From: Dermacentor variabilis
Lineage: Eukaryota > Arthropoda > Arachnida > Ixodida > Ixodidae
Length of the DNA: 64,000 nucleotides
Reading direction: 5' to 3'
NCBI RefSeq assembly: GCF_050947875.1
Contig: NC_134573.1
Span: forward strand, 46,758,115-46,822,114
The notes beneath the pieces were generated by a model. That model was not told the DNA's origin, did no database searches, and saw only the letters and a program-made list of their open reading frames with translations. Every line of letters starts with the position of its first letter. The stretch's first letter is position 1. Shown here piece after piece: positions 10,281-20,178 of this stretch. Made by a program: the position numbers and the translations under genes.

Positions 10281-11994
10281 GTTTGCTGAAAGTTAGCCAA
10301 TTGAGTCGCCAAATTCTGTACTGTCGTAGTTAATTGCTGGCACGTCTGTTCAATTGCTATGAAACGGTCGGTGATTGTCTTGGTGAATGCCGTGCGAATA
10401 TACTCTTCAAAGTGGTTGAGCCCATCTTCAAGGTTGTCTACCCTATCGCTGAGTCTCCGCTCTTTAAGATTTTCAATTGCTCTTCTCTTGGGTGCCGGAC
10501 CCGCCACAGCCGCGTTCTCTGTCCTCGGGTCCACCGCTACTTCTGGTTAATCCTCGGTCATTGCCATCTGCTGTGGTGGTGGCGATAACTTCTGTGCCTG
10601 CTGCTGTAGCTGGACCGTCATCATTCTCTTGATATCTGCCATTCCCTTACTGATCTTATTGACTGTCGCCTCTAGTTCAGTGTTCTTCTTCCGCAACGCC
10701 TAGTTTGCTTCTCTTAGCGCCTTCATTTCCTCACTTTCGTCTTTAAATTTTCCTCCACTTTGCAATGGCGGTTACTGCTGCTACTGTTGTTGCTGCTGCT
10801 CTTTCTTGGCTACCCCCGACTTTACTGCCTCTGCCCAGGCGACTGTCTTTGGATTGGGATCGGCAGTGGAGGCTCATGCTTGCGTTTCGACTTGCGCTGT
10901 TCCCGCGCGAGCGTGACTCATGGCGACGAGCTGTGCCGCTCGCTCCTGCTGTCATCAGCAACGGTGGAAACTCTCCGGGTGCTAGTTGTTGCTGTACGCG
11001 CTGTTCCGCCATATTGCGCTCCCACTGCCTTTTCGTTATTACGTAGGGAGTTTTGTATTTGGTCTTGCATTCTCTATCGGCCGTTGGGTGCTGTTCCCCA
11101 AATAGCTTGCATTTAGGGTTGCACTCGTCGCCATCGACAGGATTATTAGCCCCACAATCGAAGCACACTTTCATATTGGGGTTAGGACAAACGTCTCTTT
11201 TGTAGCCTATTTTACCGCACTGTTTGCAGACATGGAAATGCTTGCGGTACAGACTGAACCTCGTTAATACAGGACCATAACATACATAATTTGGAACCTT
11301 TTGGCCTTCAAAAACCACAATTACGGCAGTCGTATTTCCAATTCTTCGCGCCCCTCTTGCTAATGAATTTCTTGAGTTAACAACGTTCCGGTCAATCTCT
11401 GCCGGAGTATCTTCGATGGGAATGCCTCGAATAATCCCCTTGACCGTACCATATGGTGTGGTTTGGTACGCGCCTACCTCGTGTATCTTGTTCCGATGCG
11501 AATGGCCTGAATCTTGGCATAGGACAAAGCACGCCCCTTTCGGGGGTACTCACCACCATGATATTCTGGTGTAGGTTGGGGCAGAAGGTATCCGCCGCAC
11601 CGTCTTCTCTCGAAACCCTCGCCGCCGCCATGATGGCCGAGGCAACGATCCCAGTCTGCGTTCTTGCGATGTTTAGGCTTCCCCGCGGCGTCACGATCAC
11701 TTTGGTGTCCTCTCTCGGCAGCACGTCTGGCATTCTTGCTGCCCTTGTTGTCGATGCGATCACTTTTCTGTTGACATGGTCTCTTGTTTTAGGCCTCGAC
11801 TGGCGAGCGGCGGAGCCCTCGCTCTCCGGGGCTGTTATGCGCTGGTCCACTTCCCACCAGCCGATCCCAGTGTGCAACTCCTCAGGAGAAATCTCTTCCC
11901 CTTGCACCTCGATGCACATCTGGCCTGGGCCAGGGCTCGATGACGTTGGAGACGTGGCCGTCTCCATCTCGGACGCCATGTCGTAGGGTTCCAC
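10271..11994 (-). pseudogene. LINE 2 ORF1 (gag-like), broken
   Basis: Three separate open pieces in different frames make up this ORF: 11994-11392 (gag-like N-terminal half), 11318-10743 (zinc knuckles) and 10534-10271 (helical C-terminal tail). The knuckle region shows CKQCGKIGYKRDVC, in which the expected His is Tyr, and CKLFGEQHPTADREC, in which a Cys is Phe. Two metal ligands are therefore lost, beyond the frame breaks. The last piece ends at TGA (10273-10271), inside the start region of ORF2. The product would have been an RNA-binding LINE protein. Confidence 0.7.
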
Positions 11995-12252
11995 GCCGGG
12001 GTCAGGCCCGATCCCGGCGGCCGCAAAGCAAGCGTAGGCTTAGCTCACCACCTCACCGACGCCGGCGAACCAGTTCCAGAAAACGGCGAAATACTTCCCT
12101 TACGTTGAAAGTTGGGTATCGGGTGATTCCTAGCGCCTTTACAAATACACTGGTAACAACGAAACTGCGATTTCAGTCAAAAGGCACTGTGAAAACGGTA
12201 ATCGAAGACGGAGCCAGTGCCAGCGTTCAACTTGAGAATCACTTCGTCGTCG

Positions 12253-12390
12253 TATGTATGTATGTATGTATGTACGCATGTGTTATGTATGTATGTATGT
12301 ATGTATGTATGTATGTATGTATGTATGTATGTATGTATGTATGTATGTATGTATGTATGTATGTATGTATGTATGTATGTATGTATGTAT
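12253..12390. repeat. (TATG)n microsatellite
   Basis: Tetranucleotide repeat of about 138 bp, with one interruption (tacgcatgtgt) near 12272-12284. Its reading frames give only artificial MYVC-type peptides. Confidence 0.95.
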
Positions 12391-13576
12391 GGTTTCCCTA
12401 TTTTAGCATGTTTTGGTGAGCTGACGTCACGTTCAAACCACGAGTCTTTTCACTTTCAAGTGAATTGCATGCAGAACCATCTGCAGCACTTCACATTTCG
12501 CATGTAGTTTTTATGCCGACGAAATAAGACGATTCCAAGCTTAAACTTTTCTAACTTCCACTCCTGTAAGCTCTCCGACAGCATGATGCAGAAGTTTCGG
12601 GAGCTGAAAAAGTATCAAAGGACTCTGATAGCACCAAATAAATGCTCCAGCTGTTCAGTGTTGAAATAGAGCATCAGTAGGTGTGACGTAAAGGTGAGCT
12701 GAAGTTCCGAGATATTTAAAAGTAATTCAGAGGTACTCAGATGAGCTAAATTTCGCATAACACAAGTAAAATAGGGCCCAATTTGATGCACTTGTTTTCT
12801 ACCTTGTTCAAATGCAACAGCCTAAAGCTGGTCCTGTTCTCTTAAGGATTCTGTAAAGTGCAGTGGTTAAAATAATTATGTAGGAAAACTGCTATGCAAC
12901 CTCTCCACGCAAGCTCTCCTAAAACTACAAGAGCTCCAGATGGAATAAAAGCCAAGAACAGGTAGGATGAAATCTCGCATAGAAACCACGGCCCCCATCA
13001 AAACTAGTAATGTTGAACATGCAGTGCAGCTTATCACCATTGCAGATGATGATTCAGCTTCCAGTGGTTGGCTGTCTGCTGACAGCACCGTTACTCTAGC
13101 TAAATACCAAATGTGAGCAAGCGCGAGGTCAGTCTCATCGCGAAAGTGGCGTGTCGGAATCTGTAAATGATACATGCAATTATGGTCGAGTAAAGAGTTT
13201 AATTTCTAGAGACTATATAAGGAGCTATTTATCTCCAATCAACATTCGCATTAAAGCTATGCTAATCGACACAAGAAAAGAGCTGTTAGTCTCCAGCACA
13301 CTGAAGGCACAAGCCAGCGAACTCCAACTGCTGATTGGTGTGCTGACCTACAGATCACAAAACGTTAAGATTGTGTAGTTTTCTCTGCAGTGAATTATTT
13401 TTGCATGTTGGATATGAAAGGCAATTTCTATTAGCATAAAACATTGTATGTATGCGTCAAACAGTGATATCCCAGAGGCTGACAGTATAGTGGCATATCA
13501 AAACTCAAGCTTTTTATTGCTAGGACTAGTTTGTTCTGACGAAAATTTTCAAAATCCAACTGAACCATCATTGACA
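12391..13576. other. No gene seen
   Basis: AT-rich non-coding sequence with short random open frames only. It may be an older repeat, since it ends in the 84-bp dispersed repeat, but I cannot define its limits. Confidence 0.5.
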
Positions 13577-13660
13577 CAACAGTAAACTGTAATGCTACAT
13601 GGATTTGCACAGCTACATAAAGGCAACAGCAAGTAAGACCACTGTTGACCTCAGGCAACA
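13577..13660. repeat. 84-bp dispersed repeat, copy 2
   Basis: Direct-orientation partner of 6308-6391. Here it directly abuts the gypsy integrase fragment that starts at about 13661. Confidence 0.75.
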
Positions 13661-14463
13661 GTGGGTAATCGTTGGGTTATAGTTTGCGTAGATCACCTTA
13701 CCCGCTATTGTGAGACCGCCGAATTGCCGTCGGCCACAGCTACAGAAGTTTCTATCTTCTTACTGGCTCACGTAATACTCCGACATGGACCTCCTCGCTG
13801 AGTAATCAGCGATTGTGGGCGACAGTTTACCGTGGACGTGGTTGAAGAAACCCTTCGGCTGTGTTCATGTAGCTTCCGCCATTCTACGCCCTACCATTCA
13901 CAAAATAATGGTCTGGTCGAGCACACAAACAGAACGCTTGCCAACATGCTGTCCATGTACGTCGACTCAGCACACAAGAATTGAGACAGTTTCTTGCCTT
14001 TCATTACCTATGCCTTCAATACCGCGAGAAACGAGAGCACTGGTTACTCACCATTTTTTCTTCTTTATGCTTGACCGCCGCGCTAAACCCTCGACACCAT
14101 ATTTCCCTACTACGCTCATGACAGCGAATCAGTTCACGAGATGCTCTGTCGAGCAGAAGAAGCGTGACGCCTCGCTAGGCTACGCAACCTGGAATCGCAG
14201 GACCGGTCTAAGATACGCTATGACGGGCGTCACCGCCACGTTTACTTCGATCCTAGTGACCTTGTGTGGCTCTGGACGCCATTGCGGAAGCGTGGCTTGT
14301 GCCAGAAGTTTCTCGACCACTACGTCGGCCCCTACGTTATTCTGGAGCGCCTCAGCGAAGTGAACTATCGGATTGCGCCTCTCACGAGCAGTGGACGACG
14401 CTCGGCCAAGGCTGAAGTGACACACGTCGCGCGTCTGAGGCGTTACAACCCACGAGATGCCTG
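13661..14463 (+). pseudogene. Ty3/gypsy integrase fragment (catalytic core to C-terminus)
   Basis: Translated with several frame changes, the region shows the integrase core beginning with VDHLTRYCETAELP (first catalytic Asp near 13697), then ISDCGRQF (second Asp near 13809) and GLVEHTNR (Glu). The C-terminal part, open at 14264-14464, ends with the chromodomain-less GPY/F module, KFLDHYVGPYVILERLSEVN. Stops and frameshifts interrupt the core. No RT or gag of the same copy is adjacent, so this is an isolated 3' pol fragment. Integrases of this family insert LTR-retrotransposon cDNA into the genome. Confidence 0.75.
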
Positions 14464-14504
14464 ATTCGCCTGGCGTGCTTCGTCTGCCAGCGGGGAAATG
14501 TCAC
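14417..14504 (+). repeat. Left arm of an inverted repeat (integrase 3' end)
   Basis: These 88 bp cover the end of the integrase frame and the first bases after its stop. They recur in inverted orientation at 15026-15113 with about six mismatches by eye. Confidence 0.8.
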
Positions 14505-14814
14505 TAGCTCTGTCATGAACCACGGCTGCCGCGCAGACGACCAGAGGGAAGAAATAGAAGAACGACGTTAGCCAAGCTGGCCGTGGGACCGTTCTCCAAA
14601 ACCGCACGTCTCAACCAGATTCATGTGGTCCTGCATTAAACACCTCGTGTGTAACAATATTTTAGAGCATGAAAAAGACCCCCCTCCCCATTTTAGACAA
14701 AATCCCGAATGAATTCCGGCGCCGGGGATTGATTTGGTCGGCGGTGCATGGACAGCCAAAGAAATTTCGGGGGAGGGCTGAAGCCCCATAAGCCCCCTCC
14801 CCCTGGCTACGCCC

Positions 14815-15025
<211 letters not shown>

Positions 15026-15027
<2 letters not shown>

Positions 15028-15113
15028 CATTTCCCCGCTGGCAGACGAAGCCCGCCGGGCGAGTCAGGCATCTCGTGGGTTGTAACGCCTCAGACGCGCG
15101 ACGTGTGCCACTT
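15026..15113 (-). repeat. Right arm of the inverted repeat (second integrase 3' end)
   Basis: Reverse-complement copy of 14417-14504. It represents the 3' end of another gypsy copy facing the first tail to tail across the TA tract. Confidence 0.8.
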
Positions 15114-15187
15114 GAATACCGCCATATATGCGCACACACACAAACAGAGATATATATGGAATTAACAAGAGGAAATATACACCATAT

Positions 15188-15900
15188 CGACTTTTTTCTA
15201 TAGACAGTCTGCAGACTGCAAGTAGACAAAAAGAAATAGAAATCTTATCGACTTTCGTCTATAAAAAGTCTATAGACAAACACTAGACAAAAATAGACTG
15301 TATTGACTTTCGTCTATAGGTGTCTGTTGTGGGGAAGTAGACAAAAAGAAACTAACACCATATCAACTTTTTTTTATAGACCGTCTATAGACTGCGAATA
15401 GACAAAGAGAAATAGAAATGTTATCGACATTCGTCTATCGAAGTTCGATACACAAATAATAGAGAAAAATAAATAGAGGTGGTATCGACTTTCGTCTGTA
15501 GGTAGTCTATAGAGCGGAAGTAGACAAAGAAGAAACGAACACCTTATCGACTTTTTTCTATAGACCGTCTATAGACTGAAACTAGACAAAAAGGAATAGA
15601 AACTATCGACATTCGTCTTTAGACAGTCTATAGACAAACAATAGACAAAATAAATAGAGACTGCATTGACTTTCGTCCATAGGTAGTCTATAGAGGGGAA
15701 GTAGACAAAAAAGAAATAACCACCTCACCGATTTTTTTCTATAGACTGCGAATAGACAAAAAGAAATAGAAACATTATCCACTTTCGTCTGTAGACCACT
15801 TCTAGACTTTGTATCAACAAAAGTCCAAATCTATAGAAAGGCAAGGTCGTCTATATAAGGTCTATAGACTTTCTATACAGTCTAAAGTCATTTTCGTAAG
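15188..15900. repeat. Satellite-like array: about 60-bp units in a 180-bp higher-order period
   Basis: Units begin near 15188, 15249, 15304, 15364, 15425, 15486, 15548, 15607, 15667, 15729 and 15779, so most spacings are 59-62 bp. Three unit types alternate: A (cgacttttttctatagac), B (cgacattcgtct, then tctatagacaaac) and C (gactttcgtctataggtag). Type A recurs at 15188, 15364, 15548 and 15729, a higher-order period of 176-184 bp. Every unit carries copies or near-copies of the palindrome GTCTATAGAC. The array degenerates into irregular tctatag-containing sequence after about 15800. Confidence 0.85.
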
Positions 15901-16786
15901 GGTAGTTTCATCTATAGTGCTCATAATTTTTTTCTCTTGTAATTGATGTGGCTCTGTATTGGAATGCATACATGTTTTTTATGCTTGTCATTTGTCTGTA
16001 GTTTAAGTTTGATATACATTTGTCAAACTCGCAAGCCTTTTTCTTCACTTGTTCTTTCTGCATTTTTGTTTATTTCTGTTTAACTTGATCTCTTATATTT
16101 GTTATGCTTTTTGACCTGTATGTTAATGTCATGATATAGCTTTAATTTTCTGCCATATAGTAATTCCTCTCACCACCTAACCTTTACCAGAGGCCCCAAT
16201 ACAGCCTTTGACTAAGGTACCTCCTTTTGTATTTCATATCCATCAAAACTTCTAACCACACTAAAGCAATAAAAAAATGAAAAATGCACTTTGTCAATTT
16301 GCAGTCCAGTGAAAATACAACAAAGCAAAGGAAATGAACCGTGTAAAAAAGAACGAAATAGTTTCCGAAGAAATAGATAGCTCCCATAACAAAAAAGGAA
16401 GCTGGAGGGGGGGATGGAGTGGTGCAGTTAGTAGCTAATGCAGTGATCAGGCCGTAACATATAAATAATGATAGCAATGTAATAAAAAATTAATGAACGA
16501 AAAAGTTAACGGGCGTCGAATAAAACATACAATGGGTGTGCACTCTTAAACATTTATTTCGATAGCAAAGTGGGACATAATATGCAACACTATTCCTCCA
16601 AACAGGAGGAGTACACGAAGTACCAAATTCCCCTTTCGTGCTCGCATTTCAATAATCAACCACATAAATGCCTGTTCTTATTTACGTTACTTCATTCTGA
16701 GAAGTGTCACTGTGTCATACATCAAACAAGCGTCGGCTAGCAAACAGCACACCCAGCAAAGACCTGGTGGGTACTTCTTTTGTCTC
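15901..16786. other. AT-rich interval, no gene seen
   Basis: AT-rich sequence with no recognisable coding potential, lying downstream (on the minus strand) of the Harbinger-like pseudogene. Confidence 0.5.
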
Positions 16787-18059
16787 TCACGGCCGCTGAC
16801 CAGCAGATGCCCGTTGCCAAGGCACAGAACCCACCCTACTCACAAAGTATGAGCAGAAAAAGTCTCGTGTTTCCGCTGCCGTCCTTGTATAATTGTGCCA
16901 AGTTGGAGGTCGCAGACTGAACATTGCTGAGGTGCCACTGTCCTGGGTAGTGCACCATTGGCCACTGGTGATATTGCCACATGCATCTTCAGTGTCGACA
17001 TAGTTAGCTGTCATGTAGATCACGTCATCACGCCAGAATTTGTGTAGCAGACAACATGCCATGGCAACGTAGTCTGCATTTTGTGGCCTCAGATTGATGG
17101 CACGCCGAAAGATCCTGAATCAAGAGACCATCACTCCAAAAGCATTTTCAACACCCCACCTCCTGCAAATTTAACTAAAAAAACATTCAACATAAGCAAG
17201 GGAAAATTTTGTGCTTTTGGTTACCGGGCCTTGGTTAGACGGTAAAGATGCGCTTGTTTTCATTCTGGCACCTCTCAGAATATGGCCGCAGAAAGTCCAG
17301 ACGAAGTTGAAATGCCTCATCTCCGACGAAAACGTGAGGAGCAACGATGTGTGTGCCAGGCAGATGCTTTGGAGGTGGAAGGCCGAGCAAGCCCTCTTCC
17401 AGTGATATTGCAAAGCGAGAAGCAGACAATGTGCCACCATCACTTTGACGTCCGTACGCCCCAATATCAGCGCATATGAATTCGAGATCGCTGTCCACAG
17501 CGGTCATCAGGACGACGGAGTATGTGCCCTGTAATAAAATAAGACTATAAGCACATGTTATGAAAATATGACCTACTGCGTTAAAAACCTTATAGTTGTA
17601 ATGCAAGCTTCCTGAATTAGCAGGAGCTTCTATCTGAATGTGCTTGTCGTCGACAGCACCACTACAGTGAGGGAAATTGCATTTTTCCTGGAATCCTTGT
17701 GCTACCTTTTGCCAGGCTTTAGTTGTCGCCACCTTAGTAATAAAGGAAAGTCGCTCTTAGCGTGTGAATAAACCACTGTTCAATAAAAGCATACCCGAAG
17801 CAAGCTAGCTCATGCACACAGGTACTTCAGAAAACTAGCTGAAGGAGTTGGTTTGTAACGGCACTGTATGTGGCGCTAATAAACAGCCTCCATGTGTTGT
17901 GACTAAATGCGTACCTTTAGGTATAAAGGTTGCAGTGTTCTCCACAGCAGCCTGCATACGTTATGCACAATAGTCGCCACCGTCGAGGTGCCAACCCTGA
18001 AGCTAATAGCAACATCTTGCTTGCACATGCCAGATGCGAGGTACCTCAAGAACAAGGTG
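16787..18059 (-). pseudogene. PIF/Harbinger transposase-like (HARBI1-like) gene, main exons
   Basis: On the minus strand, four exon pieces can be joined through GT-AG junctions: 18059-17915 (TLFLRYLASG, then the helix-turn-helix-like DVAISFRVGTSTVATIV), 17732-17589, 17528-17225 and 17162-16787. The introns are 17914-17733 (182 nt, phase 0), 17588-17529 (60 nt, phase 0, no stop) and 17224-17163 (62 nt). DDE_Tnp_4 signatures are GAVDDKHIQIEAPANSGS, DIGAYGRQSDGGT and HVFVGDEAFQL. The C-terminal exon gives ENAFGVM and a CCLLHKFWRDD segment. A frameshift after KRIF near 17240 and a TGA at 17123-17121 break the frame, so this is a pseudogene, though a young-looking one. No terminal inverted repeats were found. 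Upstream exons appear to be far away, at 25.3-26.26 kb. Confidence 0.75.
17529..17588 (-). other. 60-nt phase-0 intron inside the Harbinger-like frame
   Basis: On the minus strand the junctions read TATAAG|GTTTTT and TTACAG|GGCACA. Removing it restores the family's usual NYK-GT junction. Because it is a multiple of three and has no stop codon, the unspliced frame also stays open. Confidence 0.7.
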
Positions 18060-18382
18060 CTAAGATTGAAAACACAGAACTCGGTATAAAGGGAGAAATA
18101 AAGAAAGCTTATGTTCCGTTTTACAGTACACGAGAACAAAGGAAAACATCACAGCGTGATGAGAGACAACGTCTGCTCTGCCTGGTCTTTTTATTTTTTT
18201 ATTTCGTTCATTGCATACGCACAATACACAATACCGTTTGGACCCATAACCTTGGTGGCCAGTTTGGGGTCCAATAGCAACATAGACATAAGAACAGCGT
18301 ACTTATTGTACGAGACAACTTAAACACATGTTATGAAATCATTTTTACATGGAAAATATAGAATAAACAAAATACTGTCATG

Positions 18383-18601
18383 TCAATAGGGGATACAAAA
18401 AGAAAAACGCTGTAAACATTCATGAAAGAAGCTTTTTAAGCATTGCACAAAGTTTTGGCTGGTCTTTACACTGAGTGAGTGTGCGTTCCATATTAGAGCA
18501 CCGTTGAACTCAACGAGTCTCTGTCCATATAAATTATGACATGGTTGTAAGTTGATAGAGTTGTTACTAGCTGCCCTCGTGTTACGTGCCGGAAAATTCA
18601 A
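18383..18601 (-). mobile_element. LINE remnant: C-terminal tail of a CR1/L2-like ORF2
   Basis: The minus-strand frame contains NTRAASNNSINLQPCHNLYG, LVEFNGALIWNAHS and LKSFFHECL. This arrangement is typical of the last residues of CR1/L2/RTE-type LINE polyproteins (an R-T-R start, then 'YG...FNG..IWN', then 'FK..L...L'). Nothing upstream of it is preserved, as the gypsy element begins at about 18600. Confidence 0.55.
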
Positions 18602-18858
18602 TATTTAGATATGTAGCGGATAATTATATCTGTACTGGAGACGAACGAGCAGCAGAAACTGCTTCGAGAAAGACGACGAGAACGAGTGGTTGGAATCCTT
18701 GTGCCGGTATTGCCGAAACTCTGTGTCCGCTCGCTGCGGTGCTCTGCTTTCTGAGCGTTTTATCAATTGAACTATAACGCACCTTGACATTTGGTGGACG
18801 TGCTGGGCTCTTCCCAATCCTGGAACTCCCAAGCAGGACGCTCCCTACCGTTTCTGCC

Positions 18859-20131
18859 ATGCCTCAGGACGCCGCGCCGCCCGATCCTCACCTGACTTCG
18901 CCTGTCGTCTGCTCCGGTGCTCAATGCCAACGAGATCATCCGGTCTTCAGCGGCAACGACGACCATGACGTGGAGGATTGGCTCTCGTCATATGATCGCG
19001 TGAGTGCGCATAACAAATGGGATGACAAAGATAAACTGACTAACGTCATCTTCTATCTTTCTGGAATCTCTGGAAACTCTGGTTCCAGAATCATGAATCC
19101 AACGTTTCCACCTGGACAGCATTTACCCATTGTTTTAAGGAAGTCTTCGGTGGCCCTGCTGTGCGCAAGCTTCGCGCAGAAGAATGCTTGTGTGGTCGCG
19201 CTCAGCAAAAGAGTGAAAACTTCCCCAGCTACATTGAGGAGGTAGTTGACCTTATCCGACGCATTAATCCCGCCATGCCCGACTCTGAAAAGATCATTAA
19301 TTGCATAGAGGATAACGCCTTCCAAATGCTCCTGGCGAAAAATCCTCAAACGATTAACGAGGTCATTACACTGTACCAGAGCTACGATGAGCTCCGCAAA
19401 CAAGGCGTTTTACGCGCCGGGCTGCCGTGGCCGACGACACGATTTCGGCTTTAACCAACAGTTCCAGTGCTGCTCCCGCCCACATTTTGTTTCTCGGCCA
19501 AATCAAGCAATTCCTTCGCGGAGAAGTCGCGCCGCAACATTCACAGCTGCCTGTTACCCAGTCGTCTGAGTCCTCTTTGTCCCCGGAACTCTGACACGTC
19601 ATACATGAACAAGTCACCGACGCTCTACCCTTCGCTAATCAGCCACCTTCACCGCCGGTTCCTCTCAGATACGCTGCCGTCGTCGCCAGGCCAACACCGC
19701 CACCGGAAGCTGCGCACTATACCCCCACAAGCGGCTTCTACGCCTCACCTTCTCCAGCTGCGAACTACTTGGCCAGTAGCGACTTCTGCGCGCCTCCACA
19801 GCGCCTACTCCCAGCTCAGAACTGCGCACAGCTACCTAGGCCTCCTGTTGATAATCCGGGGCGTACCCAAGACAACCGGCCAATCTGCTTCGCGTGTGGC
19901 TTTGCTGGCCACGTGGCATGGTTCTGCCGCCGGCGGGGTTGGTATCCTCCCGATACTGCGAGATTTCAAAGGAATGCACCTGACTCCCAGTCCCGCTATT
20001 CGCCAGCAGTTCCGCACTTCGCTCCTTCATCTCCTGTTCCCCGAAGCTTTAACACTCCTCGGTCTCCATCTCCCCGTCGGCGTTCCCTCTCCCACATTCT
20101 CCGCCGCCGTCCAGCTGTGGAGGAAAACTAA
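18859..20131 (+). pseudogene. Ty3/gypsy gag, broken
   Basis: The capsid-like frame starts at the ATG at 18859, with GNDDHDVEDWLSSYDRVS and HNKWDDKDKLTNVIFYLSG. Near 19079 it shifts into the next frame (WFQNHESN, then VRKLRAEE and SYIEEVVDLIRRINPAMPD, open to 19454). Further shifts lead to a perfect CCHC knuckle, CFACGFAGHVAWFC, near 19886-19927, in a frame open at 19769-20131. Gag forms the retroelement capsid and its knuckle binds RNA. At least three frame changes make it non-functional. Confidence 0.7.
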
Positions 20132-20178
20132 AAGGTGCAGTTCCGGAGGCAAGAACTGCGATCTCCTCGAACTTCTCA

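Larger units (their letters stand above)
6480..12060 (-). mobile_element. LINE 2: decayed I-group non-LTR retrotransposon
   Basis: Read on the minus strand, this has the same plan as LINE 1: an ORF1 with zinc knuckles, then endonuclease, RT, RNase H and a C-terminal zinc motif. It is broken by several frameshifts and stops. Protein similarity to LINE 1 and LINE 3 is clear but the families differ. The coding part runs from about 11994 down to about 6733. Outer limits are estimates: the 5' side lies near 12030-12060, and the 3' side has no recognisable poly(A) or target duplication. Confidence 0.75.

Noticed and set aside
12217..12507. Frames rich in Met-Tyr-Val-Cys
   Set aside because: Translation of the TATG microsatellite.
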